Assembly (NCBI GenBank): GCA_027625915.1
Contig: JANTQA010000051.1
Coordinates: 3,410,501 to 3,474,500, forward strand
Length of the DNA: 64,000 nucleotides
Reading direction: 5' to 3'
From: Anaeramoeba flamelloides
Taxonomy: Eukaryota; Metamonada; Anaeramoebidae
Part shown: positions 1-11,110 of the stretch, piece by piece
Layout: every line of letters starts with the position of its first letter
Position numbering within the stretch: position 1 is the first letter of the stretch
Notes under the pieces: generated by a model
What the model was told of the DNA's origin: nothing
Seen by the model: only the letters and a program-made list of their open reading frames with translations
The model's database searches: none
Position numbers and translations under genes: made by a program

Positions 1-526
1 ACAACTTTGATAATTTTCCAAATATCTCTCTTTAAGGGATTAGATTCATCATGGATCCATCAATAATTAAAATATGTTATAATTGGGTAAAAATGATATT
101 AGTTCGACATTGTACCAATAATTTTAATAAAATCCATTTTAAATATTATTGTACATTAAATTATTTCAATTTTTACTCCGGATTAGTATTAAAAATTATC
201 ATTTTTGAAATTTATGTTCTAATTCCTTTTTCCAAATCTAAAAATATAAAAACAAAAGAACAATATTATGGTTTTTTATTATTCTGGTAGAACTTCGAAT
301 AAGTAACTATTTTTCAAATTTTTTAATTTCAAAGATTAACTTAATAAATCTATAATATAAAACCCAAAGACTGATTAGTTTCCTTTCCTTTTTATAAAGA
401 TAATTGTAACATCAATATATTTTCCAATATTTGAGAAATAATTTGTCAAAAAAATCTATTGGTTTATTATTTAATTTTTTAAAAAAAATTGAATTTTTTC
501 GTAACTAATCTACATTTTGCTACAAA
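1..526. other. AT-rich stretch without recognised gene
   Basis: I see no convincing coding region, RNA gene or repeat here. A 79-codon open frame at 51-290 has no recognisable motif and is not supported as a gene. Confidence 0.5.
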
Positions 527-735
527 TTTAAGAAAGATATTTTGTAGGTTTTGAAGTCTCTGCATTGATAATTCTACCTTTAAATTTGTTAAGAAATACA
601 AATTTATTTTCTAAATCTTTGGGTTTTTTAATAACATAAAGAATCATTTTTAATTGATTAGATCATCTAAAAATCGGTACTATTTCACAAATTGAATTTA
701 CCGATCTATTTGAACAACGATGGGGTCATACTGTA
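527..735 (-). pseudogene. Protein-like remnant of unknown family
   Basis: On the minus strand one frame reads as ordinary protein for about 70 codons with a single internal TGA. It contains phrases such as NSICEIVPIF and, after the stop, QLKMILYVIKKPKDLENKF and FKGRIINAETSKP, and ends in TAA at about 527. Base content is higher than in the flanks. I do not recognise the family. It could be the last exon of a decayed gene or part of a transposon; splice signals are not clear. Confidence 0.25.
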
Positions 736-1298
736 ATTTACCCCCAAAAGCAACATACCTTATTCTTAGGCTTCTACTTGGTAGACACTAATCTATTCAT
801 AAGTTTCAAATTTCTCAACATGAGGTTAAGAAAAAAAACATCAAATAATAATGAATAATACTTTTTTTTATTTATTTATTTTTGTTGTTCACCTTTTTTG
901 AAAGCAAACCAAAAACAATTTTTTTTGTTTCATGTTTGTACAAAAGAAAGAAGAAAAATTATCAAGAAACCAATTAAAAGATTGTAATTAAAATTTGTCT
1001 ATCCTTATTAAGTGACCTATTACTCAAACTTAATTTGGGTTTTTAACTTTTTCTAAATATCAGGTATGCAATAAGATCTTAAAAATTTTTTTATTAAATG
1101 GGTGTATTTTATGTTCTTTACATAAAAATAGAATTGCAACTAAATAACTCGAGAATTTATAATGAAACAAAAATGAAGTACTTTCTTAGAAGAGGTCCAA
1201 GTCATTTTCACAAATTTTGTTCACTCTTAAACAATTCCAAAAATACAGAACAAAATTCATTTTTTCTACTTTAACTCCATTGTAGACCTAAGTAATTG

Positions 1299-4200
1299 AT
1301 GTCAATAAGAGAAAACAATCAAGAAAGAGAAAACAATCAGGAAATCGAAAAAGAAATCCCAAAAGAAAAAGAAATTCCAAAAGAAAAAGAAAAACAAAAA
1401 GAAACAACCATTAATACTGAAAATGATATTGATCTTGATCGAGAAGATTTAACAGAAGAAGAACTAAACAAAATAAAACGTTTCAAGCCTTGGGTTCTTC
1501 GTGAATCTACAATAACCCAAAAAATTCTTGTAAGAAATTTTTTTTTTTAAATTTTGCTTCTTTCGAATTTTGGATGGGATAAAATTTTCACAATCTTTTC
1601 TATTTATGAACGAGAATTTTCCAAGAAACAATTTTGAATATTTTTTAATCTTTTGTTAATTGAAGAAAGCTCTTTTTGAATGACAAAAAAGCAACATTTC
1701 CTTTTTGTTTTAAAAATAGCAATCTCTAATCAAAATAGAAAAGAATCAAAGAAAAGTTAAACCCCTTTAAAATTCGAACCAAGTGTTTGCCCACAACTGA
1801 ACTTGTCTATTTAACAAAACGCTTTATTTTTATATACTTTTTCTTCAAAATTATCTTTTTTCATATTTGCTTTTCTTTCATTATTTCACCTAAAATGATT
1901 ACTCAAAAAAAAAAACAAAATCAATTGAAAAAAGATGGTGGTAATGTTTATTTTAACACTGGGACCCATTCGCCTTATTCTCCAAGTTTTTTGGTTATGG
2001 TTACTTTCTCAATTGCTCGGTATTTTTACTTATAAATTAGATCAAACCAAGCCTTTTCCACCAAAAAAAAAAAAAAATCTATTAAGGCTGACACAAGTTT
2101 TTACTCGAATCATGCTATATACCCTAGGTTTCTTCTGGATCAAAATTAAGGGAAAGGAAAATGTAATTTTTAATCCATTAGTCTTCATTCGACATTTTTT
2201 GAAATTGTAAAAATCTTATCAACAACTTTTTAATTCTTTTTTTTTTTTTTTTTTTTGCCTTTTCGATAGTTAAAGACCTTTTTAGAATGTAAAACAGAAA
2301 GAGTTTTAATATCCAATCACTCTAGTTTGATTGACATTCTCTTAACTAATACCACCCATCCTTGTAGCTTTGTTTCAAAGGTTTGCTTCATTAACTCTAA
2401 TTTTCTTTACTTTTTTTTTTTTTTATTTTCTTTTTTTGTTTTTTCATTCTCCTTCGATCTTGTATTATTTAAATTCTATAACTCCTTCACAACATAACCA
2501 AACTCTAACTTCAAATCCATGACCACCCTTTAAATTTTAGATTAAATTAATGGATTTGCTTGGTACTGGTATTTGAAATATCAAAGGGAAATAATTTTCA
2601 CTTCATTTTATTTATTTTTTATATTTTCCCTTTTACAAAAAGAGTTTTCAAAGAAATAAATTGGGGTTTGTGATTTCTATTGTTTGTTGATCTTTTTTTG
2701 TGGTTTAAACTTTGTATATTTTTGGGTGAACAAATAACCATAACTAACAGTATTTAAAAGACTTCGATTTGTGTTTTGTTTTTATTGTTTTGGGTCAGCT
2801 AATAACCCGAAATCAAAGAATTTTGAAGAAATAGATTCACAATAGTCAGTTGAAATTATATCGCTTTTAAATTTCAAATCTCAGAAATAAAAAATAAAAA
2901 TGCAACAGGAAAATAAAGTGAAAATTTTTTTCCATTTATTATCCAAATACCAGTAAATAAAAATAATGAAATTTCTCAACAAGCTGGAAAAAAATTATCA
3001 AAATTAAACACCATAGAAATCACAAAAAAACCTTTTTTTTTGAAGGTGTACCATTAAATTATCGACCTATCTCTATAAATCAATCTCTTCCAAGATTTTT
3101 TTTTAAAATTAATATACATTGGAATTCAAGACTCTTGGGACTTGATTACAAAAAAAAAAAATTTGGATTTAAAAAATATTTTGGTACAAGAATTGCTGTT
3201 TTAAATCTATTAAGGAAATTTAAAAAAATAAAAAATAAAAATAAAAATACAGAATATTTTGTAGTTACTATAGATATACAAAAATGTTTTGACTCTATAC
3301 AACACTCGTTAATATATCAATCTATTAAAAAATTTATAAAAAATGAAACAATTAAAAATTGGCTCTTGAGATATTACAAAAAAGAAGGAATTGGAGTTTA
3401 TCAAGGAGATCCCTTATCACCAATTCTCTTCGCATTTATATCTCATTTCCTATAGAAAAGTTAAAAACTCAAGCTGTTCATGTTCAAATGTATGCAGATG
3501 ATCTTATTCTTATTATGAAAGGGCCATTAATCTCTCTAAAAATTGATTTAGAAAGGATTTTTGAAATAATAAAAAGATTCGGGATAAACCCACATAATAA
3601 AAAAAAAACCAAATATAAAAAAAGAATTAAAAGATATTTTTTATCTTGGGATTTGGTTAGAAAAAAACACACATCTTGAATATAATTTCAAAAAAGTAGA
3701 AAAATCCTTGGGAACACTTAATCGATTGTTTCAACAAAATAAACTCAACAATGGAGTCAAAATAACTTCTTTCAAAGCTCTCATTTTAAGTCAACTTTAT
3801 TATGGTCTTGAAATATTTGACTTGAAACAAAATTATTTTGAAAGAATTGATATATTTATCAATAAATCAGTCACAAATTTCTTACAAATTAATATCCATT
3901 CACCACGATTAATTTATAAAACTGAAGCAAAAATTGATCTCGCTAGATTAAAAGTATACCGAAGAAAATATAAATTGATTGAAAAATTAGATTTCAAAAA
4001 TTTAAAAAAATTAAAAACGATACTAAATTTCCGAACACTGGAAAATGAAAATATTAATTGGCATACTAAGGGATTAAAATTATTAGATTTAGAATAAAAA
4101 GTTTTTCGATTAACCGAATTGGAAAATTCGCCTAGTTGGAAAGTTCAACAATATCTAAAAATTATAAAACAACAAAATTGTAATTCCAAACAGTCGTGTC

Positions 4201-7200
4201 GTCAATAGCCGTAGAGTGCCTAGGTTTTTTTAACTTTTTGTAATGTAAAGAAAATTAAATAAATTTTCTTTACATTTCAAAAAGTAAAAAAAACCTAACG
4301 GCGCTTTTTTTTAATTTTAGAAATAATCCGAAAATTTCTTAAATTTTCTTTTTATTTCTCAAATTAAAAAAAAGCTAACGGCGGTTTTCCAGAATTTAAA
4401 AGAATAGAGTAAAATCAAAGATTTTACGCAATTCTTTTGAATCCTGGAAAACCTAACGACGTCCGGCCTATAAAATAAATCGAAAAATCTGGATATCTGA
4501 ATTTTTTGAAAAAAATAAAAAAATTAATAATATCGGAGATATTATTAATAAAAAAGAATTCATCATGTATATTATCATTAGTAAGTGATAATAAAATTTG
4601 TGATTCTTTAACAAAATTTCTAAAAAAAAGTTTAGAAATTAGGGCACACTCGAGAAAAGCAATTTTCTCTCTTCTAAAATTACAAAACAAATGTTTTTTC
4701 GAAATAAAAAGAAATTATATTGAAAATCCCCTTTTCACAAAATTCAATTCAATTTCAAGAAATTAACTTGAATTAAGAACATTAATTTTCAAGTACTAAC
4801 ATCTACAAAAAGTTGTCTTTGAAAAGTTGGAAGAGGATCAAGAGAAAAAAATAATATTACCATTGTGGAAAAAAAGTGAAACTGGAAAAAAAGTTCAACA
4901 CGGTTTTTAATTGGGAACATTACTAAAAATGAAAAGTAAAATCAATAAAAAGAAGAAACCAATTAACTTCAAATAATAACCCATTATATTATTTTCAATC
5001 AATTCAACAAATACAATTTAAATCTACTTGATTTATCAAAATTGTTGGTGTGGTTTTGGAGATCTCAAAAATAGTCAATTTTTTGAACAAATTTTTAATA
5101 ATGGATCAATCAAAGAAAAGCTCATACCAAAAGGTAGTATTAAAAAAACTGTTATTGTGGCGAATACTTCATTTTGTCTTTATTGATTTATTTATTCTTT
5201 TTTTCATTGGTTTTACTTTGAATTTTCAGTAATGTTCCCAATTAAAAACCGTGTTGAACTTTTTTTCCAGTTTCACTTTTTTTCCACAATGGTTATATAA
5301 AAAAATTATTAGAGATCAAGACAATTTAAAATTTAAAAGAGTTAGAAAGGGGAGAGAGAGGAAAACTCAAGGATAAAAAAAATTATGATTACAAAATTCA
5401 AATATTTTTTAATATTAGTAAACAAATTATAATCGTGAAAATTAACTTGAAAGATTAAATTAATTGTGGAACTTTTAATTAAAGGTCGATTTATTTTTAA
5501 AAATTAATTCTTGAATAATATATAAAAAAGAAAGAAAGAGATATTGAAAATTAAAAATTAATAAAATCCAAAACAATATCAAATCATTCTTCATCTTCTT
5601 CATCTTCTTCATCTTCATCTTCATCATCTTCTTCATCATCATCTTCTTTTTATTATTACTTAGGGTGCAGTAAAAAACACACCTTTTATTGGGAAAACAA
5701 CATCTGCCATGCAAGGCTTATACGTAGATCGAACACGTAAAAACCGTTCACTTTTGGAACAATTAAAAGTCAGATGCAAAAATGATGATTTTGTTCGAGT
5801 TATGTTATTTCCAGAAGGAACAACTTCAAATGGAGAGGGATTAATCAGTTTTAAAATTGGTGCATTTTGTCCAGGATATCCAATACATGCCTGTTTTATT
5901 AGATACAAATCCGGCTTCCCTCTTAAATGGGTTCAATTGAATTATACTCACCAAAATCCACTCTTTTTAGTGTTATCAATATTTTGCAACCTAATTAATA
6001 GAGCTGAAATTACATTTTTAAAGCCTTATATCCCATCAGAAGAAGAAAAAAAAGACGCCGTGCTCTTTTCATTAAATGTCAGAAAGGTAAAATATTTATT
6101 TTTCATCTATTTTTTTTCTTTTTCGATTTATGTTGGGCATTTTTTATAAAATGTAGATTCTTCGCATTTGTAGATTATATTTTTTTTTTTTCACGATCAG
6201 CTTTAAAAATACAAAATTTTTTTAATCGATGCGATAACACTTCATTTATTCTGATTTTTTTTTCATCCTGATCGAATATGAATGTTATTTGCCAAGCAAA
6301 TGTATTGACCATTTTCGTCATAAAAATGCAGTTTTCAAATACACAATATTCTCGAAAAAATGTTCATTTTTTAACAGGTTCTGATAACTATTGACTTATT
6401 TGGGACAAAAATATTGTTGATAAAATTCAAAAAATTAAAATTGTAAAAAATTATTTCTTCATGAAAAAATGAAAAACTTGATTTTTTTCAAAGTAACAAT
6501 TTTAGATTCTATTCTTTCGTAGATCCTTAAGTGCTAACTTGGAAAAGTTTTCTCGAAAAGAATGAGTTTGTTTAAAAATAATAATCGTTCAAGAAGAGAA
6601 GATTCGATAATAAAAGTAATTGAGAAGATACATTTTGTTTTGTTTTATTTCTCTTTTTTGCTTCTGTATAACCAAGATCATTGGCAAAAGTAAAGTGAAA
6701 CAAACAAGAAGATAGTTCCCAACACAAAGTTAATTATTATTATTATTTTTTTTTTTTTGTTTTTTTTTAATTGTTCTTGAAAGAATCATTTCAAAAATAA
6801 GAATTTTTTATATTACAGAGAACTTGAAGTCCAGATTAACTTAAAAATATCATTCTGTAAATAGAACGCTGTAATTTCCATTAATAGTTGATTTAAATGT
6901 AATACATAATCATCTGAAATTACAAACAAAAAATGTAATTTTTCTTTTCATACTTTTTGTGTTTTTAATAACTTGTATTTGTTGTTAATGTTTTTTATGA
7001 ATCGAAAAAACAATCATAAAGTTGTGGATTTATATCTTTATTTCGATTTCTAAAATTATTGAAAGGAAACCTTTTAACTCAATAACGATATATATTTTTT
7101 TCTTTTTTATTTTTTTCAAAAGTTCATATTTAAATATTGAAATACAATAAAAGAGTTAAAAAATATTTTATGAAGAGATATTTTTGACATTAGGAACTAG

Positions 7201-7265
7201 ATTGTTATTAGATTATAGAATTTATTATCGGTGAACATTTATGTGTGAATATGGCTGATCGATAA
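1299..7265 (+). CDS. LPCAT/PlsC-type lysophospholipid acyltransferase, five exons
   Basis: Likely a membrane-bound acyl-CoA:lysophospholipid or glycerol-3-phosphate-type acyltransferase. Exons read 1299-1529, 1935-2162, 2270-2380, 5664-6086 and, tentatively, 7212-7265; every intron is GT-AG and phase 0, giving about 348 residues. Exon 1 is a K/E-rich cytosolic tail. Exon 2 carries a hydrophobic membrane anchor followed by the family phrase YTLGFFWIKIKGKE. Exon 3 holds the catalytic NHSSLID (HX4D) motif. Exon 4 holds FIGK...YVDR and the FPEGTTSNGEG acyl-acceptor motif. These are the PlsC motifs in the right order and spacing for LPCAT/LPEAT proteins. I saw no EF-hand. The last exon is uncertain; without it the frame stops at 6149 inside intron 4. 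Intron 3 (2381-5663) is inflated by transposons. Substrate class cannot be told from sequence. Confidence 0.82.
2564..2955. mobile_element. TA-flanked inverted-repeat MITE, copy 1 (Tc1/mariner-like ends)
   Basis: The element starts TACTGGTATTTGAAATA and ends ATCCAAATACCAGTA, so the outer inverted repeat CTGGTATTTG is bounded by TA on both sides. The subterminal segments (TTTTCACTTCATTTT and AAATAAAGTGAAAATTTT) also pair. There is no coding capacity. The TA flanks suggest a Tc1/mariner-type transposase acting in trans. It lies in intron 3 of the acyltransferase gene. At about 390 bp it is longer than the 165 bp copies near 23.0 and 48.0 kb. Confidence 0.7.
3040..4766 (+). mobile_element. Degenerate LINE (non-LTR retrotransposon) reverse transcriptase
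   Basis: Reverse-transcriptase motifs appear in order: PLNYRPISI (about 3051), GFKKYFGTR, motif A VVTIDIQKCFDSIQHSLI (3262-3315), motif B GVYQGDPLSPILF (3390-3430), motif C MYADDLILI (3490-3516), then the thumb region YLGIW and KSLGTLNRLFQQ, and a downstream LINE tail with NINWHTKGLKLLDLE and SWKVQQYLKII. The frame shifts between motifs B and C, again near 3640, and meets stops near 4098 and 4591, so it is inactive. A hairpin-array repeat interrupts it at about 4195-4470, after which LINE-like coding resumes (KIWISEFFEKNKK, RAHSRKAIFSLLKLQ). No endonuclease domain is visible upstream. The relic sits inside intron 3 of the acyltransferase gene. Confidence 0.88.
4195..4470 (-). repeat. Hairpin-array repeat, copy A (partial, inside LINE)
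   Basis: Three near-perfect hairpins with arms of about 34-37 nt stand in a row at 4221-4297, 4303-4375 and 4383-4453, separated by the spacer CTAACGGCG. The left edge GCCGTAGAGTGCCTAGG is the reverse complement of the right edges of the copies at 18.6 and 56.6 kb, so this copy is inverted relative to them and lacks their GAGGAAATTAATTTCCTC end. Confidence 0.85.
4860..5292. mobile_element. MITE with 65 bp perfect terminal inverted repeats and TTA target duplication
   Basis: The first 65 bases (from CCATTGTGGAAAAAAAGTG) match the reverse complement of the last 65 without a mismatch, and TTA lies directly outside both ends. The inverted match continues imperfectly for some 30 bases more. No coding capacity is visible. 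A three-base TTA/TAA duplication is typical of PIF/Harbinger elements, so a Harbinger-like transposase is the best guess. Perfect ends mean a recent insertion. Diverged relatives lie at about 21.0 and 24.0 kb. It sits in intron 3 of the acyltransferase gene. Confidence 0.88.
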
Positions 7266-7299
7266 ACCGCCGTATTCTCGTGAAAATGTTCATTCTATT

Positions 7300-7450
7300 T
7301 TTAATTTACCCTAAAAATGAATGGGATTGGTGTGAATTTTCCTTCTCCTGTGGACAACAAGCCAAATCACCTCCCTGAAAAAATATATAATTTTCAAAAC
7401 CCCAAAAATGTCTACAGAAATTGTTACAGCCTTATTTTTGAAATATAAAC
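7300..7450. other. GC-richer, coding-like patch of unknown origin
   Basis: The stretch just past the proposed end of the acyltransferase gene is clearly less AT-rich than its surroundings. On the + strand an ATG at 7318 opens 43 codons (starting MNGIGVNFPSP). On the - strand the same bases read GGDLACCP and, one base shifted, TGEGKFTPIPFIFR, between AG and GT splice-like dinucleotides. I cannot decide which strand, if either, is real. Confidence 0.25.
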
Positions 7451-7654
7451 CCCAATTCAAAATATTTAACTCAATAAAATTCAATTTTTAACAAAAAAAA
7501 TCTCATATTAAATAAATTCGAAGGAAAATACAAAATTAAAATCATTAGCTAATTGAAATTTCAACAATCATTTTTCATTTACAATACTCACAAAACAAAA
7601 AATAAATAATTATAAATTAATCAAAATAAAAAAATGTTGTTGAAAAATCGAGGA

Positions 7655-8010
7655 ATAGGATTTATTGTAAAGGATTAAATGTTAAAAAAACACTTAAAAT
7701 AAATATTTGAGGTGACTCATCTAAATTCGTAACTTCTAATTCAACTAGCTTCTAGTATTTAGTGTCTAGAAACAGTCATTAGAAGAATTTGAAAAGTCAA
7801 TTTAGTTTTCTAATGTTTTTGGAAGAGCACTACAAAAAAATGTATTGGATCTATTGTTAAGGGTTTGATGAAACCTCATCTAATCTGTTAAAGAGAGAAT
7901 TTTGAAGTGACTAAATTTGAGACTTCTAATTCAAAGAGTATCTAAATAGATACAGTCATCAGAAGTATTGGAATCTTAATTTAGTTTTCTAAAAAAAAGA
8001 AAAGTAAAAA
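7655..8010. repeat. Diverged tandem duplication, about 190 bp unit
   Basis: Two successive units share TTTATTGTAAAGG / TCTATTGTTAAGG, AGTGACT...AAATT, ACTTCTAATTCAA, ACAGTCAT(T/C)AGAAG and CAATTTAGTTTTCTAA or TTAATTTAGTTTTCTAA. The unit has no coding content. It looks like an old tandem duplication; an inserted repeat family is possible. Confidence 0.5.
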
Positions 8011-8134
8011 ATGAAGAAGTGGGGAAAAAATGAGAGAAAGAAAAGAATGAAGAGTGGAAAAAAATAAAGAGATTTTAAATAATTGTTGTGAGACACCTGA
8101 AAATTTCTGGTTTAAATGAATTTGCTGATAAGTT

Positions 8135-8690
8135 TTATTTTGTCTTTAGCTCCTTTTCCCATATTATGTGTTGAGCCATGTTGGCCAGAATATATTCTAT
8201 GGTGATGTCATAGATTTCTTTTATGTTCATTTTCCTCAATAATTCATCTTCGTCTTTTTTGACTATTAGATTATATTCAAAAATTTTGATTTTTTTGAGT
8301 TCTTTTTTTCCGGTGTCTTCTGGTTCTCTCATATTTTTCACAATCCAAATAAAGTGGTATATGTCATCATTTTTTTTTTGTTACAGCATGGGCATAATTT
8401 GGAATTTACCCCTTTCCCCATCTATATGTGTATCTATTCAACCCATTACAAAAGGATTTGAGTTTGAATAATGTAGTTGATGATTTCCAGTTTAAGTACG
8501 GCTGTTTTTCTTTGATTTTTTCTTGAAGCTGGCTAATCTTTAGGTATTTCTTTAGTTTGCAGTTTTCATCTCCTTTGGACGAATTGACTTTGTCTTGTAT
8601 TGATTTTGAGTGGAAAAAAATGTATTGATAAATTTGTTGGAATTCTTTTTGGATTATTGATCGATCAAATGGTTATACACCAACTAATTT
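8135..8690 (-). mobile_element. LINE 3' end relic (C-terminal ORF part)
   Basis: Minus-strand translation gives LKISQLQEKIKEKQPYLNW, FCNGLNRYTYRWGKG, KLCPCCNKKKDDIYHFIWI and a C-terminal tail ending in KELKTK and a stop at 8135. The C-x2-C...H cluster after a tryptophan/arginine-rich stretch is the usual zinc-knuckle end of a LINE polyprotein, although the last cysteine is not evident. A frame change near 8410 shows it is dead. Upstream reverse transcriptase is absent, so this is a 5'-truncated or broken copy. Confidence 0.6.
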
Positions 8691-8699
8691 TCTTTCAGT

Positions 8700-9434
8700 T
8701 TTTTTATTTGGAAAAAATCCAATCTTAACCTAATGTTAATCATTCGAAATAATTTTTCCTGATCAGATATAAACTATTTCTCAATTGGAAAAAAGAAATG
8801 AAAAAAAAAATTTTATCAAATTCAACTAATTTCCAATTTTTCTCACAGTTAAAACAGTTAAAAGAATAACAATATAACACTTTCATTCGATTTGGAAATA
8901 ATTTTGATTTTTCAAATATTTTATGATTTTTTTACAACAAAAAAATCGTGAATTTTTTTTGAATTTTTAGAAAAAAATATACACATTTAACAGTAATTTC
9001 TTTAAAAAAGACTATCAACATACTTAATCAATAAATTAGTATGATGATTGTTAATTTGTATTTTTGATTGGAAGTTGTAGAATTTGACTTTATATAAAAA
9101 CTTTAATTTCCCATTATGATTCCTTTTAAATATTTAAAATTATCAAATCTTTAAAAAGAATAAGAATCTTGATTTATGTTTTTTTTAAAAATCTCTGGTT
9201 ATTTTTAAAGAATAATACTATACAAATGCTAAAATTAACTTTCTAAAAAACATAAGTAATTCTTTTTATTTAAAATTAAAAAAGCTTTATCAAAAAAATT
9301 TTTTTTTTTTTTAAATTCTAATACATTCTAATTTTTGATTAAAATATTTAATTCCTCTTTTATTCTATTAAACTTTTCATTTCTATTTTATTTCTCTTTT
9401 TTTTTTTTTTTTTTTTTAATACTTATTATTAATT

Positions 9435-9436
<2 letters not shown>
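8700..9436. other. AT-rich intergenic stretch
   Basis: Only homopolymer runs and short A/T words are visible. I see no gene, RNA or clear repeat. Confidence 0.5.

Positions 9437-9469
<33 letters not shown>
9437..9469. repeat. (AT)n microsatellite
   Basis: An uninterrupted AT dinucleotide run ends about 20 bases before the ATG of a very small gene, where it could form part of the core promoter. Confidence 0.9.
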
Positions 9470-9473
<4 letters not shown>

Positions 9474-9488
9474 CAAAATAAAAAGTAT

Positions 9489-9608
9489 ATGAGTAAGGAA
9501 CTTAATATACCATTATATGATTCGACATTTAGGGACGAACTCGCTTACGAAGAAGTTTTAAAAAAAGCAAGAAAAAACTCAAAAAATGATCAAAAAAAGA
9601 AAAAATAA
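9489..9608 (+). CDS. Small charged protein of 39 residues, unknown
   Basis: An ATG-to-TAA frame of 39 codons begins MSKELNIPLYDSTFRDELAY, continues EEVLKKARKNSKN and ends in a lysine run. Codon use (GAC, CTC, GCT, TAC, CCA) and the mixed, acidic-to-basic sequence differ from the random A/T frames around it, which argues for a real gene or a terminal exon. There is no signal peptide, membrane segment or known motif. The residue pattern suggests a short helix with a basic tail, perhaps a subunit of a larger complex. I do not recognise it. An upstream exon is possible but none is obvious. Confidence 0.5.
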   Translation: MSKELNIPLYDSTFRDELAYEEVLKKARKNSKNDQKKKK

Positions 9609-10329
9609 TTAATTGATTGATTTTTGGATATTAGCCTTTCGGAAATAACACCAAACAGAAGATATTTTTATTTAATTTAAAAATCCTATATTCAAACAGT
9701 AATTTATATTACAAAATGAAATTAATCAATTTTTTTTTTTTAATTTTATAATGATAGGATAATTCATTAAACAAATAAATTCATAAATATATTTTTTAAA
9801 TTTTTTAACTCTTTTTTTATTTGAAAATCATATTTACCTTCATTAATTCAACATTTATTATATAAGGAGTTTCAAAAAAGAATTAATTCCAAATTTAAAA
9901 TGTCTCTTTTTATATTTTTTTCTTTATTTATTTATCAATAATAAAATAAGAAAATTTCATCAAAAGAAATAAAGAGAATAAGAAAAATAATTAAATTATT
10001 ATAATAAAAAATAATGATATCATTTGTATTACCAAATTAAAAATTAATTCAATGTACTTATCTTTTCTAGGATTTAAAATCATTGAGAAAATTCAATTTT
10101 TTTACTCAATCCTTTTGAATGCTGAGAAATTTTAGTTATGTTTTTTATTTATTTAAGAGAATAGAGTTAAATCTTTGATTTTTCTTGATTCTTTGAATTG
10201 ATAAAAAAATCTCAAAAGTTTGCATTAATTTTTGCATTGATAAGAAAATACTAGATTTTTGAAACATAAACAAGTATTAAAAAAAAAATCATAACATATA
10301 AAAACAGTATACAACATGATAATTTCTTG
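9609..10329. other. AT-rich intergenic stretch
   Basis: I see nothing beyond homopolymers and short A/T words. Confidence 0.5.
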
Positions 10330-11110
10330 ATATTTTTTTTTATATTTTATAATTGTTCAATATTAATGGCCTCACCACCTAGAACTATTTCATATTAAGG
10401 TTTATCCAAAATTTGTTAAATTTATATTTGATAATTACAAGTTTTCATTTTTATTACATAATATTTTAATTATTGTTTTTAAAAAAATTAATGTTCTGGT
10501 ACGTATCCAAAGATAATAATTTTTTAAAAGTTTGTTTCTTTTATATATTGAAATTATGGTTTGACTCATTTTTTACTTCAGTTATATAAATTATTATTGG
10601 AGCCTGTGGATTGATTTTGAAAAAAATGTACAATTTTTTTAGATATCTTAAAATGATTTCAGTTAGAATCTATTTGAGTCAAATTAAAAATTACTAAGTT
10701 CATATAATAATTCTCAAATAGACATCTATTGCTTTGAACATTTTTAATTTTCTAACATTAGGTAATTTTTTTCAGTTAAAAACATTTTGATTTTTTGGTA
10801 AAAATCTTTTAATTTTTTAATCTTTTAGTTAATGTCTCTCTTGATCAAACCAGGTTCATAAATATTTAATTTCTGATAATTTATTTTAATGTTATATTAA
10901 TTCTTGAATTTATTCCGAATTTTTAAATATTTATATTATTCTCTTTACTTTTTGTCAATTTCTCGAATTAACCTTTCATTGTTAAAATTAAGTCATCTGC
11001 AAACATTTGAACATTATAAACTAAATCTGTTATTTTTTCAATTAAAAAGTGACTGGTAAATACAAACGTTAAAGGAGAAAAAAAGGTTGATATTTACTTT
11101 TAAATAAAAT
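10330..11110 (-). mobile_element. Degenerate LINE reverse transcriptase, same family as the 3.0 kb copy
   Basis: On the minus strand the reading FFSPLTFVFTSHFLIEKI then VQMFADDLILTMKG then KFGINSRIN lines up residue by residue with the LINE at 3.4-3.6 kb (SPILFAFISHF, VQMYADDLILIMKG, RFGINPHN). The tail NLxLSNINLTNFG...NSSRW near 10390-10450 matches the same tail at 19.1 kb. Many stops and shifts make it an old, dead copy. No hairpin array follows the tail here, unlike the copies at 4.2 and 19.0 kb. Confidence 0.8.

Noticed and set aside
5475-5714. Minus-strand methionine/lysine-rich frame
   Set aside because: It arises from the TCATCTTCT-type pyrimidine tract just before acyltransferase exon 4, which is better read as the splice-acceptor tract.
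7318-7380. Possible cyclophilin-like exon on the minus strand (GGD...TGEGKF)
   Set aside because: It needs a frame change and lacks the rest of the fold; the + strand reading is equally good.
8135-8341. Separate 68-residue minus-strand gene
   Set aside because: Its sequence continues upstream into a typical LINE C-terminal zinc cluster, so it is the end of a dead LINE.
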